Below, in pieces: positions 1 through 6,171 of a DNA stretch of 7,478 nt. Within the stretch, counting starts at the first letter, position 1; each line of letters starts with the position of its first letter. Origin of the DNA: an uncultured Oxalobacteraceae bacterium (GTDB taxonomy: Bacteria > Pseudomonadota > Gammaproteobacteria > Burkholderiales > Burkholderiaceae_D); assembly GCA_937996605.1 (NCBI GenBank), contig CALKVB010000520.1, forward strand, positions 1-7,478, written 5' to 3'. Both the position numbers and the translations under genes were made by a program. The notes beneath the pieces are model-generated. The model worked only from the letters and a program-made list of their open reading frames with translations. It made no database searches and was not told where the DNA came from.

Positions 1-80
1 TGGTCGCCTTTTTTGGGTTACCTTTTTTGGCGACGCAAAAAAGGTAACTGGCCGCCGGGCCACTCCCGGCCTGCGAACTT
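1..80. repeat. Repeat block A, copy 1 (hairpin-forming)
   Basis: The block contains a perfect 12-bp inverted repeat, GTTACCTTTTTT at 17-28 and its complement at 37-48, around an 8-base loop GGCGACGC. A second possible stem pairs GTCGCC (3-8) with GGCGAC (29-34), which lies in the loop of the first. A third, GC-rich stem pairs GCCGGG (54-59) with CCCGGC (65-70). The left edge touches the window boundary, so the repeat may extend further left. Confidence 0.8.
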
Positions 81-120
81 CAATACTCACCAAAGGACAA
101 TGAAACAAAGAACCAAAGAC

Positions 121-149
121 ACTGGATTCCCGCTTTCGCGGGAATGACG
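121..149. repeat. Repeat block B, copy 1: ATTCCCGC palindrome
   Basis: A perfect 8-bp stem, ATTCCCGC (126-133) with GCGGGAAT (138-145), closes a 4-base loop TTTC. It is flanked by ACTGG on the left and GACG on the right. Short palindromes of this ATTCCCGC-type are common dispersed intergenic repeats in many proteobacteria. No T-run follows on either strand, so it is not a standard intrinsic terminator. Confidence 0.8.
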
Positions 150-217
150 CTTATCTGGACTTCAAGCATCACCTAACTTTCAACAAACAATTGAAGGTGC
201 TTGCTTTTGACTTACCC

Positions 218-256
218 CACTTCTGACACTGCCAATTGTGCCAGGCAGAAAATGGA
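218..256. repeat. Repeat block C, copy 1
   Basis: This 39-bp block matches 561-599 at 38 positions (C242 against G585). It contains CACTGCCAATTGTG (227-240). The reverse complement of that motif appears in two pieces at 318-326 (CACAATTGG) and 343-349 (GGCAGTG), interrupted by 16 bases, which suggests a broken inverted terminus. Confidence 0.75.
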
Positions 257-349
257 TTAAGAAAGCCTTGTGTCTGAGCCGCAGGCGAGTTTCAAGGCTT
301 TCCCATTTTTTGACTTTCACAATTGGGAAGCCGAAGGCCAGTGGCAGTG

Positions 350-429
350 TGGTCGCCTTTTTTGGGTTACCTTTTTTGGCGACGCAAAAAAGGTAACTGG
401 CCGCAGGGCCACTCCCGGCCTGCGAACTT
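350..429. repeat. Repeat block A, copy 2 (hairpin-forming)
   Basis: This is the second copy of the block at 1-80, with one substitution: C55 corresponds to A404. The substitution breaks one pair in the small GC-rich stem, which becomes GCAGGG (403-408) against CCCGGC (414-419). The 12-bp stem (366-377 with 386-397) and the alternative six-base pairing are unchanged. Confidence 0.8.
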
Positions 430-463
430 TGAATTCGACCAACCGTCAAATAGAACGAAAGCC

Positions 464-492
464 ACTGGATTCCCGCACGCGCGGGAATGACG
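464..492. repeat. Repeat block B, copy 2: ATTCCCGC palindrome
   Basis: This has the same flanks and the same 8-bp stem as 121-149 (469-476 with 481-488), but the loop is ACGC instead of TTTC. Changes confined to the loop fit a repeat kept for its ability to fold. A further degenerate relative may lie at 596-622, where the stem has decayed. Confidence 0.8.
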
Positions 493-560
493 AAAACATA
501 CAGGCACGGCAGCCTCGCAAATTTCCAGCGCTAGTTCTTGGCTATGATTTTGGCCTTCTC

Positions 561-599
561 CACTTCTGACACTGCCAATTGTGCGAGGCAGAAAATGGA
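561..599. repeat. Repeat block C, copy 2
   Basis: This is the second copy of the 218-256 block, ending 50 bp from the helicase stop codon. After the block the two copies diverge: copy 1 continues into the 93-bp inter-copy region, while copy 2 continues into a degenerate ATCCCG...GACG sequence. Confidence 0.75.
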
Positions 600-649
600 A
601 TCCCGTCACCGCGAAAATGACGCACCAACTAATTCGGTAATCATCAATC

Positions 650-3016
650 TCACTTACTCAATCTCCACCAAGAAGGCAATAACGCCCTTACCTGCGCTTG
701 ATTGAACCTATCGTCCATCAAATAAATCACCCCTTGATCTTCTGGGGTGCGTATAACACGGCCAGCTGCTTGTACTACTTTTTGCATGCCGGGGAAAAGA
801 TAGGTGTAGTCGTAACCTGCGCCGAAAATATCTTGCATGCGTTGGCGGATTTGTTCGTTGATGGAGTTTAATTGTGGCAGACCCAAGGTGGCGATGAAGG
901 CGCCGATGAGCCTTGCGCCTGGTAGGTCTATGCCTTCGCCAAACGCGCCGCCTAATACCGCGAAGCCTATGCCTTGGCTGTGTTCGGTGAATTGCTCCAC
1001 AAATTGGCGTCTCGCTGATTCGTCCATCTGCCTAGTTTGGGTCCAGACTTCTACTTCAGTGCATTGCTGTTGAAAATGCTCGCGTGCTTGTTCCATGTAG
1101 TCGAAGCTACTAAAGAAAGCGAGGTAATTACCGGGTTGTGCGGCAAACTGCGTAGCCATAACTTCAGTGATGTGGTGTAGCGATCGTTGTCGATCTGCAT
1201 AACGGGTCGACACGTGATGAAGCACTTTGACGTCTAACTGTTCTGCGCGAAAAGGTGAAGGCACATCAATCCATGCGGTATTTTCTGGCATGCCAAGCAG
1301 ATCATGATAATAATTCCACGGGCTTAATGTCGCTGAAAACAAAGCAGTGCAGTGGCTGGCGGTGAACCGATGTTTGAGATAAGGTGCGGGCACGATATTG
1401 CGTATGCCGAGAGTCGATTCGCCGCGCTGCATGTGCACTTCAAACAGAGCATGTTCGCCAAAACTTTCGCACAAACGGCTAAAGAGCAAAGCATTCAAAT
1501 AAAAGCTTTGCAGCTCAGGTAGCACGGTGCTTGGATGTTGATTATTGTAGTCACCGATCTCTGCACAGGCATTGCTTAGCGCGAGTAAAAACTTTTCCGG
1601 TACTTCGCTGTGGGCATTGTAATTATTTGTGTGATCGCTTATGTGATTGCCGGTGCCAAGCTTCTCATCATCCTCTTGCGCTTGGGATTTTTGCAGTTGC
1701 CGCCATTGACGGGCAAATCGTTCTAAGGGCTTCCTTAGCTGCGCCGGTGCTTGCTTGCGCATGCTTTTAAAATCACGATAACTGAGCTCTGCGCTATACA
1801 TGACGCGGGCTCTGGCGACCATATTGTGCGCTTCATCAACCAACAAGGCGACCTTCCACTCGTTCGCCAGCGTTTGCGCGTAGAGCATGGCGTTCAGATC
1901 AAAATAATAGTTGTAGTCGCCGACCACCATGTCCGCCCATTTGCTCATTTCGGTACTGAAGTAATACGGACATACTTGGTGCGCCAAGGCCACCTCACGC
2001 AAGCGCGCTTGATCCAGCATATCGACATCGAGCGCTGCCTTTCTCGCTACTGGCAATCTATCGTAGAAGCCTTTCGCTAAGGGGCAAGAATCGCCATGAC
2101 AAGCATTCTCCGGAAATTCACAGGCCTTACTTTTGGCCACCAATTCAATCACACGCAGAGGCTGGCTTGGATTGTTCGAATTGTTTAGTGTTAATTCTGA
2201 AGCCTGCCATTGCGGCGATAAACTAACGACGGCATCGAGTGCTAATTGTCGCCCTGAAGTTTTCGCCGCAAGAAAAAATAGTTTGTCGAGGCCATGTTCT
2301 TTGCATGCTTTTAACATGGGGAAGATACTGGCCATCGTCTTGCCTATGCCTGTGGGCGCTTGTGCCAGCAGACAGCAGGCACGATGACTGGCTTTGTACA
2401 TGGCTTCGGCGAGCTCGCGCTGGCCCACACGAAATTGCGCATGTGGGAATTGAAGGCGCGCCAAGAGTGCATCGCGTTGCTGCCTGTGGTGCATTTCTTG
2501 TTTCGCCCAGGCCAGGAACACGCAACATTGCGCTTCAAAAAATTGCCGTAGATCGCCTGCTGTGTGTTTGGCCGAAACGATGTTCTCTGCTTTGCTATCG
2601 ACATTAAAATAAATAACGGCAACGCGGATCTCTTTGAGCTGCCACTTCTCACATAAGAGGTGGCCGTAGATCTTGGCTTGTGCCATGTGCAGATAACGAT
2701 GGTTCTCCGGCACCGCAGCCAAATCGCCGCGATAGGTTTTGATTTCTTCAATCTGTTGGCGCTCAGGCCAGTAGCCGTCTGCCCTGCCCTTTACTAGGAG
2801 CTCTTGATAGTTGCCTTGCAAAACCACTTCATATTCATACCCAGCGGGGCGTCGTGCAACCACCTGAGCATGGCCTTCTATGCCTTCTTGTGAAGTGGGC
2901 GACGGCGTGAAACGTAAATCTAAGTCACCTTGTTTGGCTGTGAATTCGCATAGGCTGCGTACGCCAACGGTGTAACTTGTGCCTTCATTGATAGAATCTG
3001 AAACGCCAACATTCAT
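650..3016 (-). CDS. XPD/DinG-type Fe-S DNA helicase with N-terminal PD-(D/E)XK nuclease domain
   Basis: This encodes a predicted cytoplasmic superfamily 2 ATP-dependent DNA helicase of 788 aa. The N-terminal part is a PD-(D/E)XK nuclease of RecB/Cas4 type: H49, D80 in GRADGY, E91-I-K93 in EEIKTY, and Q113-x3-Y117. The helicase follows: motif I APTGIGKT (220-227), candidate 4Fe-4S cysteines C299, C306, C311 and C349, motif II DEAH (394-397), motif III SATLSP (561-566), motif V around GEGIDLPG (693-700) and motif VI QAAGRVIR (749-756). The Fe-S cluster and DEAH box place it with XPD, FANCJ and DinG, which unwind with 5'-to-3' polarity. A polar, low-complexity stretch lies at about 441-471. The ATG at 3016 is chosen over a GTG at 3046 because it overlaps the upstream stop as ATGA and has a GGAG five bases before it. 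It is co-transcribed with the FAN1-type nuclease. All key residues are present and it looks intact. The family is certain; the exact substrate is not. Confidence 0.93.
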   Translation of the reverse strand: MNVGVSDSINEGTSYTVGVRSLCEFTAKQGDLDLRFTPSPTSQEGIEGHAQVVARRPAGYEYEVVLQGNYQELLVKGRADGYWPERQQIEEIKTYRGDLAAVPENHRYLHMAQAKIYGHLLCEKWQLKEIRVAVIYFNVDSKAENIVSAKHTAGDLRQFFEAQCCVFLAWAKQEMHHRQQRDALLARLQFPHAQFRVGQRELAEAMYKASHRACCLLAQAPTGIGKTMASIFPMLKACKEHGLDKLFFLAAKTSGRQLALDAVVSLSPQWQASELTLNNSNNPSQPLRVIELVAKSKACEFPENACHGDSCPLAKGFYDRLPVARKAALDVDMLDQARLREVALAHQVCPYYFSTEMSKWADMVVGDYNYYFDLNAMLYAQTLANEWKVALLVDEAHNMVARARVMYSAELSYRDFKSMRKQAPAQLRKPLERFARQWRQLQKSQAQEDDEKLGTGNHISDHTNNYNAHSEVPEKFLLALSNACAEIGDYNNQHPSTVLPELQSFYLNALLFSRLCESFGEHALFEVHMQRGESTLGIRNIVPAPYLKHRFTASHCTALFSATLSPWNYYHDLLGMPENTAWIDVPSPFRAEQLDVKVLHHVSTRYADRQRSLHHITEVMATQFAAQPGNYLAFFSSFDYMEQAREHFQQQCTEVEVWTQTRQMDESARRQFVEQFTEHSQGIGFAVLGGAFGEGIDLPGARLIGAFIATLGLPQLNSINEQIRQRMQDIFGAGYDYTYLFPGMQKVVQAAGRVIRTPEDQGVIYLMDDRFNQAQVRALLPSWWRLSK

Positions 3017-4749
3017 GGCGACTCCGTTTGCCAACGCAAGTAACACACTGAAATCGGCAAATCATGCCGATGGCAGAATTCGATGAGGCGAATTTGGTTG
3101 TCTTGTAGTTTGTCGCCGGGGCCTTTAACTTCCACCAATTGATAGCGTGCTTCAGCGGGAAAGAATTGAATCAGGTCGGGGAAACCGCTACGGTTACTTT
3201 TAATATCCGCCAAAATACGTTCGAACCAATGCCGCAAATGCGCTGGTGGAATGCATTGCAAAGCCAACTCGAGCAAATCTCCATCGACACTTTCCCAAAA
3301 CACAAACGGTGACTGCTTGCCGTATTTCTCGCGATAGGTTTGTCGAATTCTCTCTTGATAGGCATCCGTGTCGAGCAAGGCAAAACATTGTGCAAAATCT
3401 TCTGCTCTCCGTGCAACAAAATCTTCGCTGGTTAAATCAACGGGGCCACGATGAAAAGGATGAAAAAACGCGCCAGGCAGCGCCTTAAAAATGGCAGGCC
3501 AACAAAGCAAACCAAGCAAAGAATTCAACAAGGTATTCTCGACATAAAATACGGGCGCGTGGTCACGGTGCAGATGTTCGCGCACGACCTCTTCGACATA
3601 AAAATCTTGCTGCGGATACGGCAATTGCAAGTGTACGGTGTTGACTTCAAGTGCCACTTTCTTCTCTTTATTTTTTTCTAGCTTCTTCGTTGATTTGCTC
3701 AGCAGGCGCGGTGCACTGCGTTGCAGTTGTTGCAGCTCTGCTTCGCTTTCTGGTGCTGCCAGTGCTTCGTTTAATAAAGCGACGGCGGCATTAGTTTCTC
3801 CCATTTTCTCTAGCACGCGTATACGGCGTTGACGCGCACCGGGGTAGCAACTGGCTGCGTACACTTGCTGCGCCAATGGCCAGGCTTGTTGTTTCTCTAA
3901 ATGCTGCCCGATATGAAAGAACAATTTGTGACGACGTCGCTCTATCCACGCATTCGGTATCTGCAATAACTTCACCTGCGTTACCAACAGCTCGATTTCT
4001 TCGACGGTGGTGCAGAGTTCAAATACATCACGACAGCTTTGCAAAGCGAGGTAATCATCAACATCGCGGCGCGATTGAAAGCCACGTGCTTCGGGCGAAA
4101 AATCTATGGTTTCGTATTGGTAAATGCCGAGATCAGATAAAACAAACTCAGACCAATCTTGGTGGCTATTGCCAAAGAAGATTAAGCGTAAGCGATGGCA
4201 TAGCTCTTTGATTTGAATCTGCCACACAACATCGTCTATGCGCGGACACCATTGAGAAAACGCTTGAACCAAGCCGGCTTCGTCTTGTTGATACTGCGCT
4301 TGCTGCGATAGCTGGGCAAACAAATCTGCTTTCTTCAACTGTTTTTGCGCGGGCGTCAGGGCAAACGCCGCAGCCAATTCAGGCTTAAGTAATAGATCAA
4401 ACAGTTCCACTAAACCTAGGGCGGGGTCAGCAATCACCCAAGCAACATCAATTAATGGCTGCATCGCGGTCGCAGTGTCACCAATCTCGTCGTAGTGAAG
4501 TTTGCTAGCGCGAAACAGCTCACCTTTGCGCATCACCATCCGCACAAACAAAGCCCGTGATGCCTGCGGCATCTGCGCGAACTGTGCAATGAATTGTTTT
4601 TCTTCAGTGTTAAGCACGTCGTCATAGCGCGAACCCACCCACGCCAGTACTAGTTCGAAATTATCGAGATAGTACAAGGGGTGCAAGACAGGAAGCTCTG
4701 GCTGTGATGAGGTATCAGGTTCGAGCCTTGAATTGGTGTGAGACGACAT
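3013..4749 (-). CDS. fan1: FAN1-type structure-specific nuclease (VRR-NUC domain)
   Basis: This 578-aa protein is a bacterial homologue of Fanconi-associated nuclease 1, which in characterised members cuts 5' flaps and trims past interstrand crosslinks. The N-terminus has the family's YYLDNFE start (26-32) and a winged-helix-like DNA-binding region (about 64-92, RKGELFRASKLHYDEIGD). A SAP-like segment follows (about 110-150), then helical TPR-like repeats (about 245-335) and a lysine-rich linker (351-364). The C-terminal VRR-NUC domain has E404 in VENTLLN, D525 in GFPDL, E540-V-K542 in VEVKGP, and Q552. These match human FAN1 E834, D960, E975 and K977. The ubiquitin-binding zinc finger of eukaryotic FAN1 is absent, as usual in bacteria. 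It is the first gene of a two-gene operon and ends in a 4-bp overlap with the helicase. No clear Shine-Dalgarno precedes the ATG, but the N-terminus matches the family. The SOS box upstream suggests damage induction. Confidence 0.93.
   Translation of the reverse strand: MSSHTNSRLEPDTSSQPELPVLHPLYYLDNFELVLAWVGSRYDDVLNTEEKQFIAQFAQMPQASRALFVRMVMRKGELFRASKLHYDEIGDTATAMQPLIDVAWVIADPALGLVELFDLLLKPELAAAFALTPAQKQLKKADLFAQLSQQAQYQQDEAGLVQAFSQWCPRIDDVVWQIQIKELCHRLRLIFFGNSHQDWSEFVLSDLGIYQYETIDFSPEARGFQSRRDVDDYLALQSCRDVFELCTTVEEIELLVTQVKLLQIPNAWIERRRHKLFFHIGQHLEKQQAWPLAQQVYAASCYPGARQRRIRVLEKMGETNAAVALLNEALAAPESEAELQQLQRSAPRLLSKSTKKLEKNKEKKVALEVNTVHLQLPYPQQDFYVEEVVREHLHRDHAPVFYVENTLLNSLLGLLCWPAIFKALPGAFFHPFHRGPVDLTSEDFVARRAEDFAQCFALLDTDAYQERIRQTYREKYGKQSPFVFWESVDGDLLELALQCIPPAHLRHWFERILADIKSNRSGFPDLIQFFPAEARYQLVEVKGPGDKLQDNQIRLIEFCHRHDLPISVCYLRWQTESP
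3017..3025 (-). promoter_or_regulatory. Ribosome binding site of the helicase gene
   Basis: On the minus strand GGAG (3025-3022) sits five bases before the ATG at 3016. It lies inside the end of the FAN1 coding region. This, together with the ATGA stop/start overlap at 3016-3013, supports translational coupling and decides the start against the upstream GTG. Confidence 0.75.
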
Positions 4750-4788
4750 TGAGGCGGTTTAATCGATAAGGATGAGCACAAATTACAC

Positions 4789-4808
4789 TACTGTATATTT
4801 GAACAGTA
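4789..4808 (-). promoter_or_regulatory. LexA binding site (SOS box) for the fan1-helicase operon
   Basis: The plus strand reads TACTGTATATTTGAACAGTA. It has complete TACTG and CAGTA ends and the exact CTGT-N8-ACAG spacing of the E. coli LexA box; only the AT-rich centre departs from the ideal alternating TA. It lies 39 bp before the fan1 ATG and 44 bp after the LysR stop, where a repressor of fan1 would sit. On the minus strand a TATACT hexamer (4810-4805) overlapping one edge could be a -10 element, but no good -35 is visible. LexA regulation of fan1 is an inference from this match. Confidence 0.85.
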
Positions 4809-4851
4809 TATCGATTTTAGGCTTGTCGCACCATGGCCTAGGCTTTTGGCG

Positions 4852-5778
4852 CTAGGCTTCGTCACGCATTACTGCCACTAATTGCTGTCGCAACCACGCG
4901 TTAGCGGCATCATTCTCGGTGTTGGCATGCCAATATAGATGGGCATCGATCGGCTGCGTGGCGAGTGGGAAAGGATCGATACGGTTGTCGAACTGGGCAT
5001 TCGCGATATTGGCGTAGTGTTCGGGCATGGTTAGCAATAAATCCGTTTCAGAGACCACGCGACAAGCAGCGAAATAGTGCTGACAGCGTAAAGCGATATG
5101 GCGACGTAGGCCTTCGCGATTTAATTCATTGTCTTCTAAACCCAAACCTTTACGGCGCGATGAAACCAACACATGGGCCTGTTGTAGATAGGTGTCCAAA
5201 TCCAATAAGCGCCCTTTCTTCTTAGGAAAAGCAGGATGTGCTTTACGCGACAACACTATCAGGCGATCTCGCGTCACCCGCTGTTGCCGTATCGCGCCGC
5301 CCGAAGCCATCGGCATCGGCACATCGAGCACCATATCGAGGTTGCCACTGCTGAGCTCGGTTTCGATATCTGCACGATCGACACGCACGCTTGAGATCAA
5401 CATGCCGGGCGCTTGCTGCGCAATTCTTTGCATCAGCTTTGGCAGTAGCGTGGCTTCGAATACATCGCGTAAGCCCAAGTGAAAACTGCGCTCGGCTTTA
5501 CTGGCATCAAAACTCTGCTCGGTTTGCAAACTTGCTTCAAACAACTGCAAACCTTGCCGCACTTGCATGATGATGCTGCGCGTGAATGCTGTCGGCGCCA
5601 TGCTTGCGCCTTGGCGTACAAATAGCGGATCGTTAAACATGGTACGCAAACGCGCTAGAGCGTGGCTCAGTGCCGGCTGACTCAGATTCAATACCTGGCT
5701 GGCACGCGTAATATTGCCCTGCGTGTAAATGGCATCGAGGACGACAAAGAGGTTGAGGTCAGTTCTTGAGATATGCAT
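4852..5778 (-). CDS. LysR-type transcriptional regulator
   Basis: This encodes a 308-aa transcriptional regulator of normal LysR-family length. The N-terminal winged helix-turn-helix spans about residues 6-63: DLNLFVVLDAI, then NITRASQVLNLSQPALSHAL (22-41), then DPLFVR (50-55). The first residues resemble the NodD/NahR/LeuO branch, which also begins with a DLNLF-type segment. A periplasmic-binding-protein-like effector domain follows from about residue 97 to the end. The effector cannot be named. The gene is divergent from the acyl-CoA dehydrogenase gene 393 bp away, an arrangement in which LysR proteins often control the neighbour and themselves. It lies 102 bp upstream of fan1 on the same strand, but the SOS box between them suggests separate control. 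No clear Shine-Dalgarno is seen before the ATG. Confidence 0.93.
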   Translation of the reverse strand: MHISRTDLNLFVVLDAIYTQGNITRASQVLNLSQPALSHALARLRTMFNDPLFVRQGASMAPTAFTRSIIMQVRQGLQLFEASLQTEQSFDASKAERSFHLGLRDVFEATLLPKLMQRIAQQAPGMLISSVRVDRADIETELSSGNLDMVLDVPMPMASGGAIRQQRVTRDRLIVLSRKAHPAFPKKKGRLLDLDTYLQQAHVLVSSRRKGLGLEDNELNREGLRRHIALRCQHYFAACRVVSETDLLLTMPEHYANIANAQFDNRIDPFPLATQPIDAHLYWHANTENDAANAWLRQQLVAVMRDEA

Positions 5779-5803
5779 AGAATGAATTATGCCATATGCA
5801 TAT
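5771..5803. promoter_or_regulatory. Candidate operator: duplicated ATATGCATA at the LysR gene start
   Basis: ATATGCATA occurs at 5771-5779, covering the LysR start codon, and again at 5794-5802, where it extends to the perfect palindrome ATATGCATAT (5794-5803). The copies are 23 bp apart, close to two helical turns, so they would face the same side of DNA. Position and symmetry fit an autoregulatory site. There is no direct evidence of binding, and AT-rich palindromes can arise by chance. Confidence 0.35.
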
Positions 5804-5910
5804 CATTCATTTGATCTATTTTGTGACTAGCTCTATGCTCTTGCGTCAACCTTGAATGTTAGATGCTACAAGTTGAAGCTGAAACCAAACTCAAACAGAG
5901 AATAAGTTTA

Positions 5911-6094
5911 CCCCCTCTCCCGCGAGCGGGAGGGGGTTAGGGTGAGGGTGCTTGAGACATAATGAGGTTTGTAATAACTGCAGTACAGGAAGACAAGGCA
6001 TATCGAATATTTTCTCGAATACTTTATCAAATACTTTATCGACATCTGAGCGCCCCTCATCCCCGCCCCTTCTCCCGCTCGCGGGAGAAGGGTG
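5911..6094. repeat. REPIN-like element: two inverted REP hairpins
   Basis: Two related GC-rich palindromes lie in opposite orientation about 100 bp apart. Copy 1 (5911-5950) has the stem CCCTCTCCCGC / GCGGGAGGGGG (5913-5936) followed by the tail TTAGGGTGAGGGTG. Copy 2 (about 6051-6094) has the head CCCCTCATCCCCG followed by the perfect 12-bp stem CCCTTCTCCCGC / GCGGGAGAAGGG (6067-6092). The tails point inward and the hairpins outward, which is the REPIN layout mobilised by RAYT transposases in other bacteria. Such CTCCCGC repeats are widespread in proteobacterial intergenic DNA. It takes up nearly half of the LysR-dehydrogenase intergenic region (5779-6171). No other gene is seen there, nor a convincing promoter. 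Confidence 0.75.
6006..6041. repeat. Three tandem 12-bp repeats between the REP hairpins
   Basis: The units are AATATTTTCTCG (6006-6017), AATACTTTATCA (6018-6029) and AATACTTTATCG (6030-6041). The last two differ at one base and the first differs from them at a few positions. The 12-bp period and AT-rich content could reflect slippage within the repeat element or a cluster of protein sites upstream of the dehydrogenase gene. A short open frame across it (5952-6149) only translates the repeats and is not called. Confidence 0.7.
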
Positions 6095-6171
6095 TTTAAC
6101 TAATCACTGGTGTCGAAGATTAACTCGAACAAACACTACGACGACATAAGCCGCCCACAAGAAAGCCCCCT

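Larger units (their letters stand above)
1..599. repeat. Tandem modular intergenic repeat, two copies (about 1-256 and 350-599)
   Basis: This gene-free stretch downstream of the helicase gene holds two copies of a composite unit. Three blocks recur in the same order. Block A is 1-80 and 350-429, with 79 of 80 bases identical. Block B is 121-149 and 464-492, identical except for three bases in a hairpin loop. Block C is 218-256 and 561-599, with 38 of 39 identical. The A-to-B spacers differ in length (40 and 34 bp) and sequence. The B-to-C spacers are both exactly 68 bp but barely resemble each other. Positions 257-349 separate the copies and contain a 10-bp inverted repeat (261-270 with 293-302). 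Open frames in the region run through the repeats and are not credible genes. Confidence 0.85.

Noticed and set aside
270..569. 99-codon open frame on the plus strand
   Set aside because: It runs through repeat blocks A and B, and its sequence simply translates the repeat. No ribosome binding site or recognisable domain. Open frames on the other strand (180-449, 367-609) are rejected for the same reason.
1..599. CRISPR-like array
   Set aside because: Only two copies of each block, with block lengths of 29-80 bp and irregular spacing; no cas genes are present. The Cas4-like nuclease domain belongs to the repair helicase.
3014..3046. Upstream GTG start (3046) for the helicase, adding 10 residues
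   Set aside because: The ATG at 3016 has a well-placed GGAG and the ATGA overlap; the extra residues add nothing recognisable.
4820..4858. Terminator after the LysR gene (GCCTAG ... CTAGGC hairpin overlapping its stop)
   Set aside because: The stem is only 6 bp with a 10-base loop and no T-run follows on the minus strand.
5821..5850. LysR promoter with TTGACG (5849-5844, minus strand) as -35
   Set aside because: No acceptable -10 hexamer lies 16-18 bp downstream, so it is not listed.
5952..6149. 65-codon plus-strand open frame between LysR and the dehydrogenase
   Set aside because: It translates the tandem 12-bp repeats and the REP hairpin; low-complexity product without a ribosome binding site.
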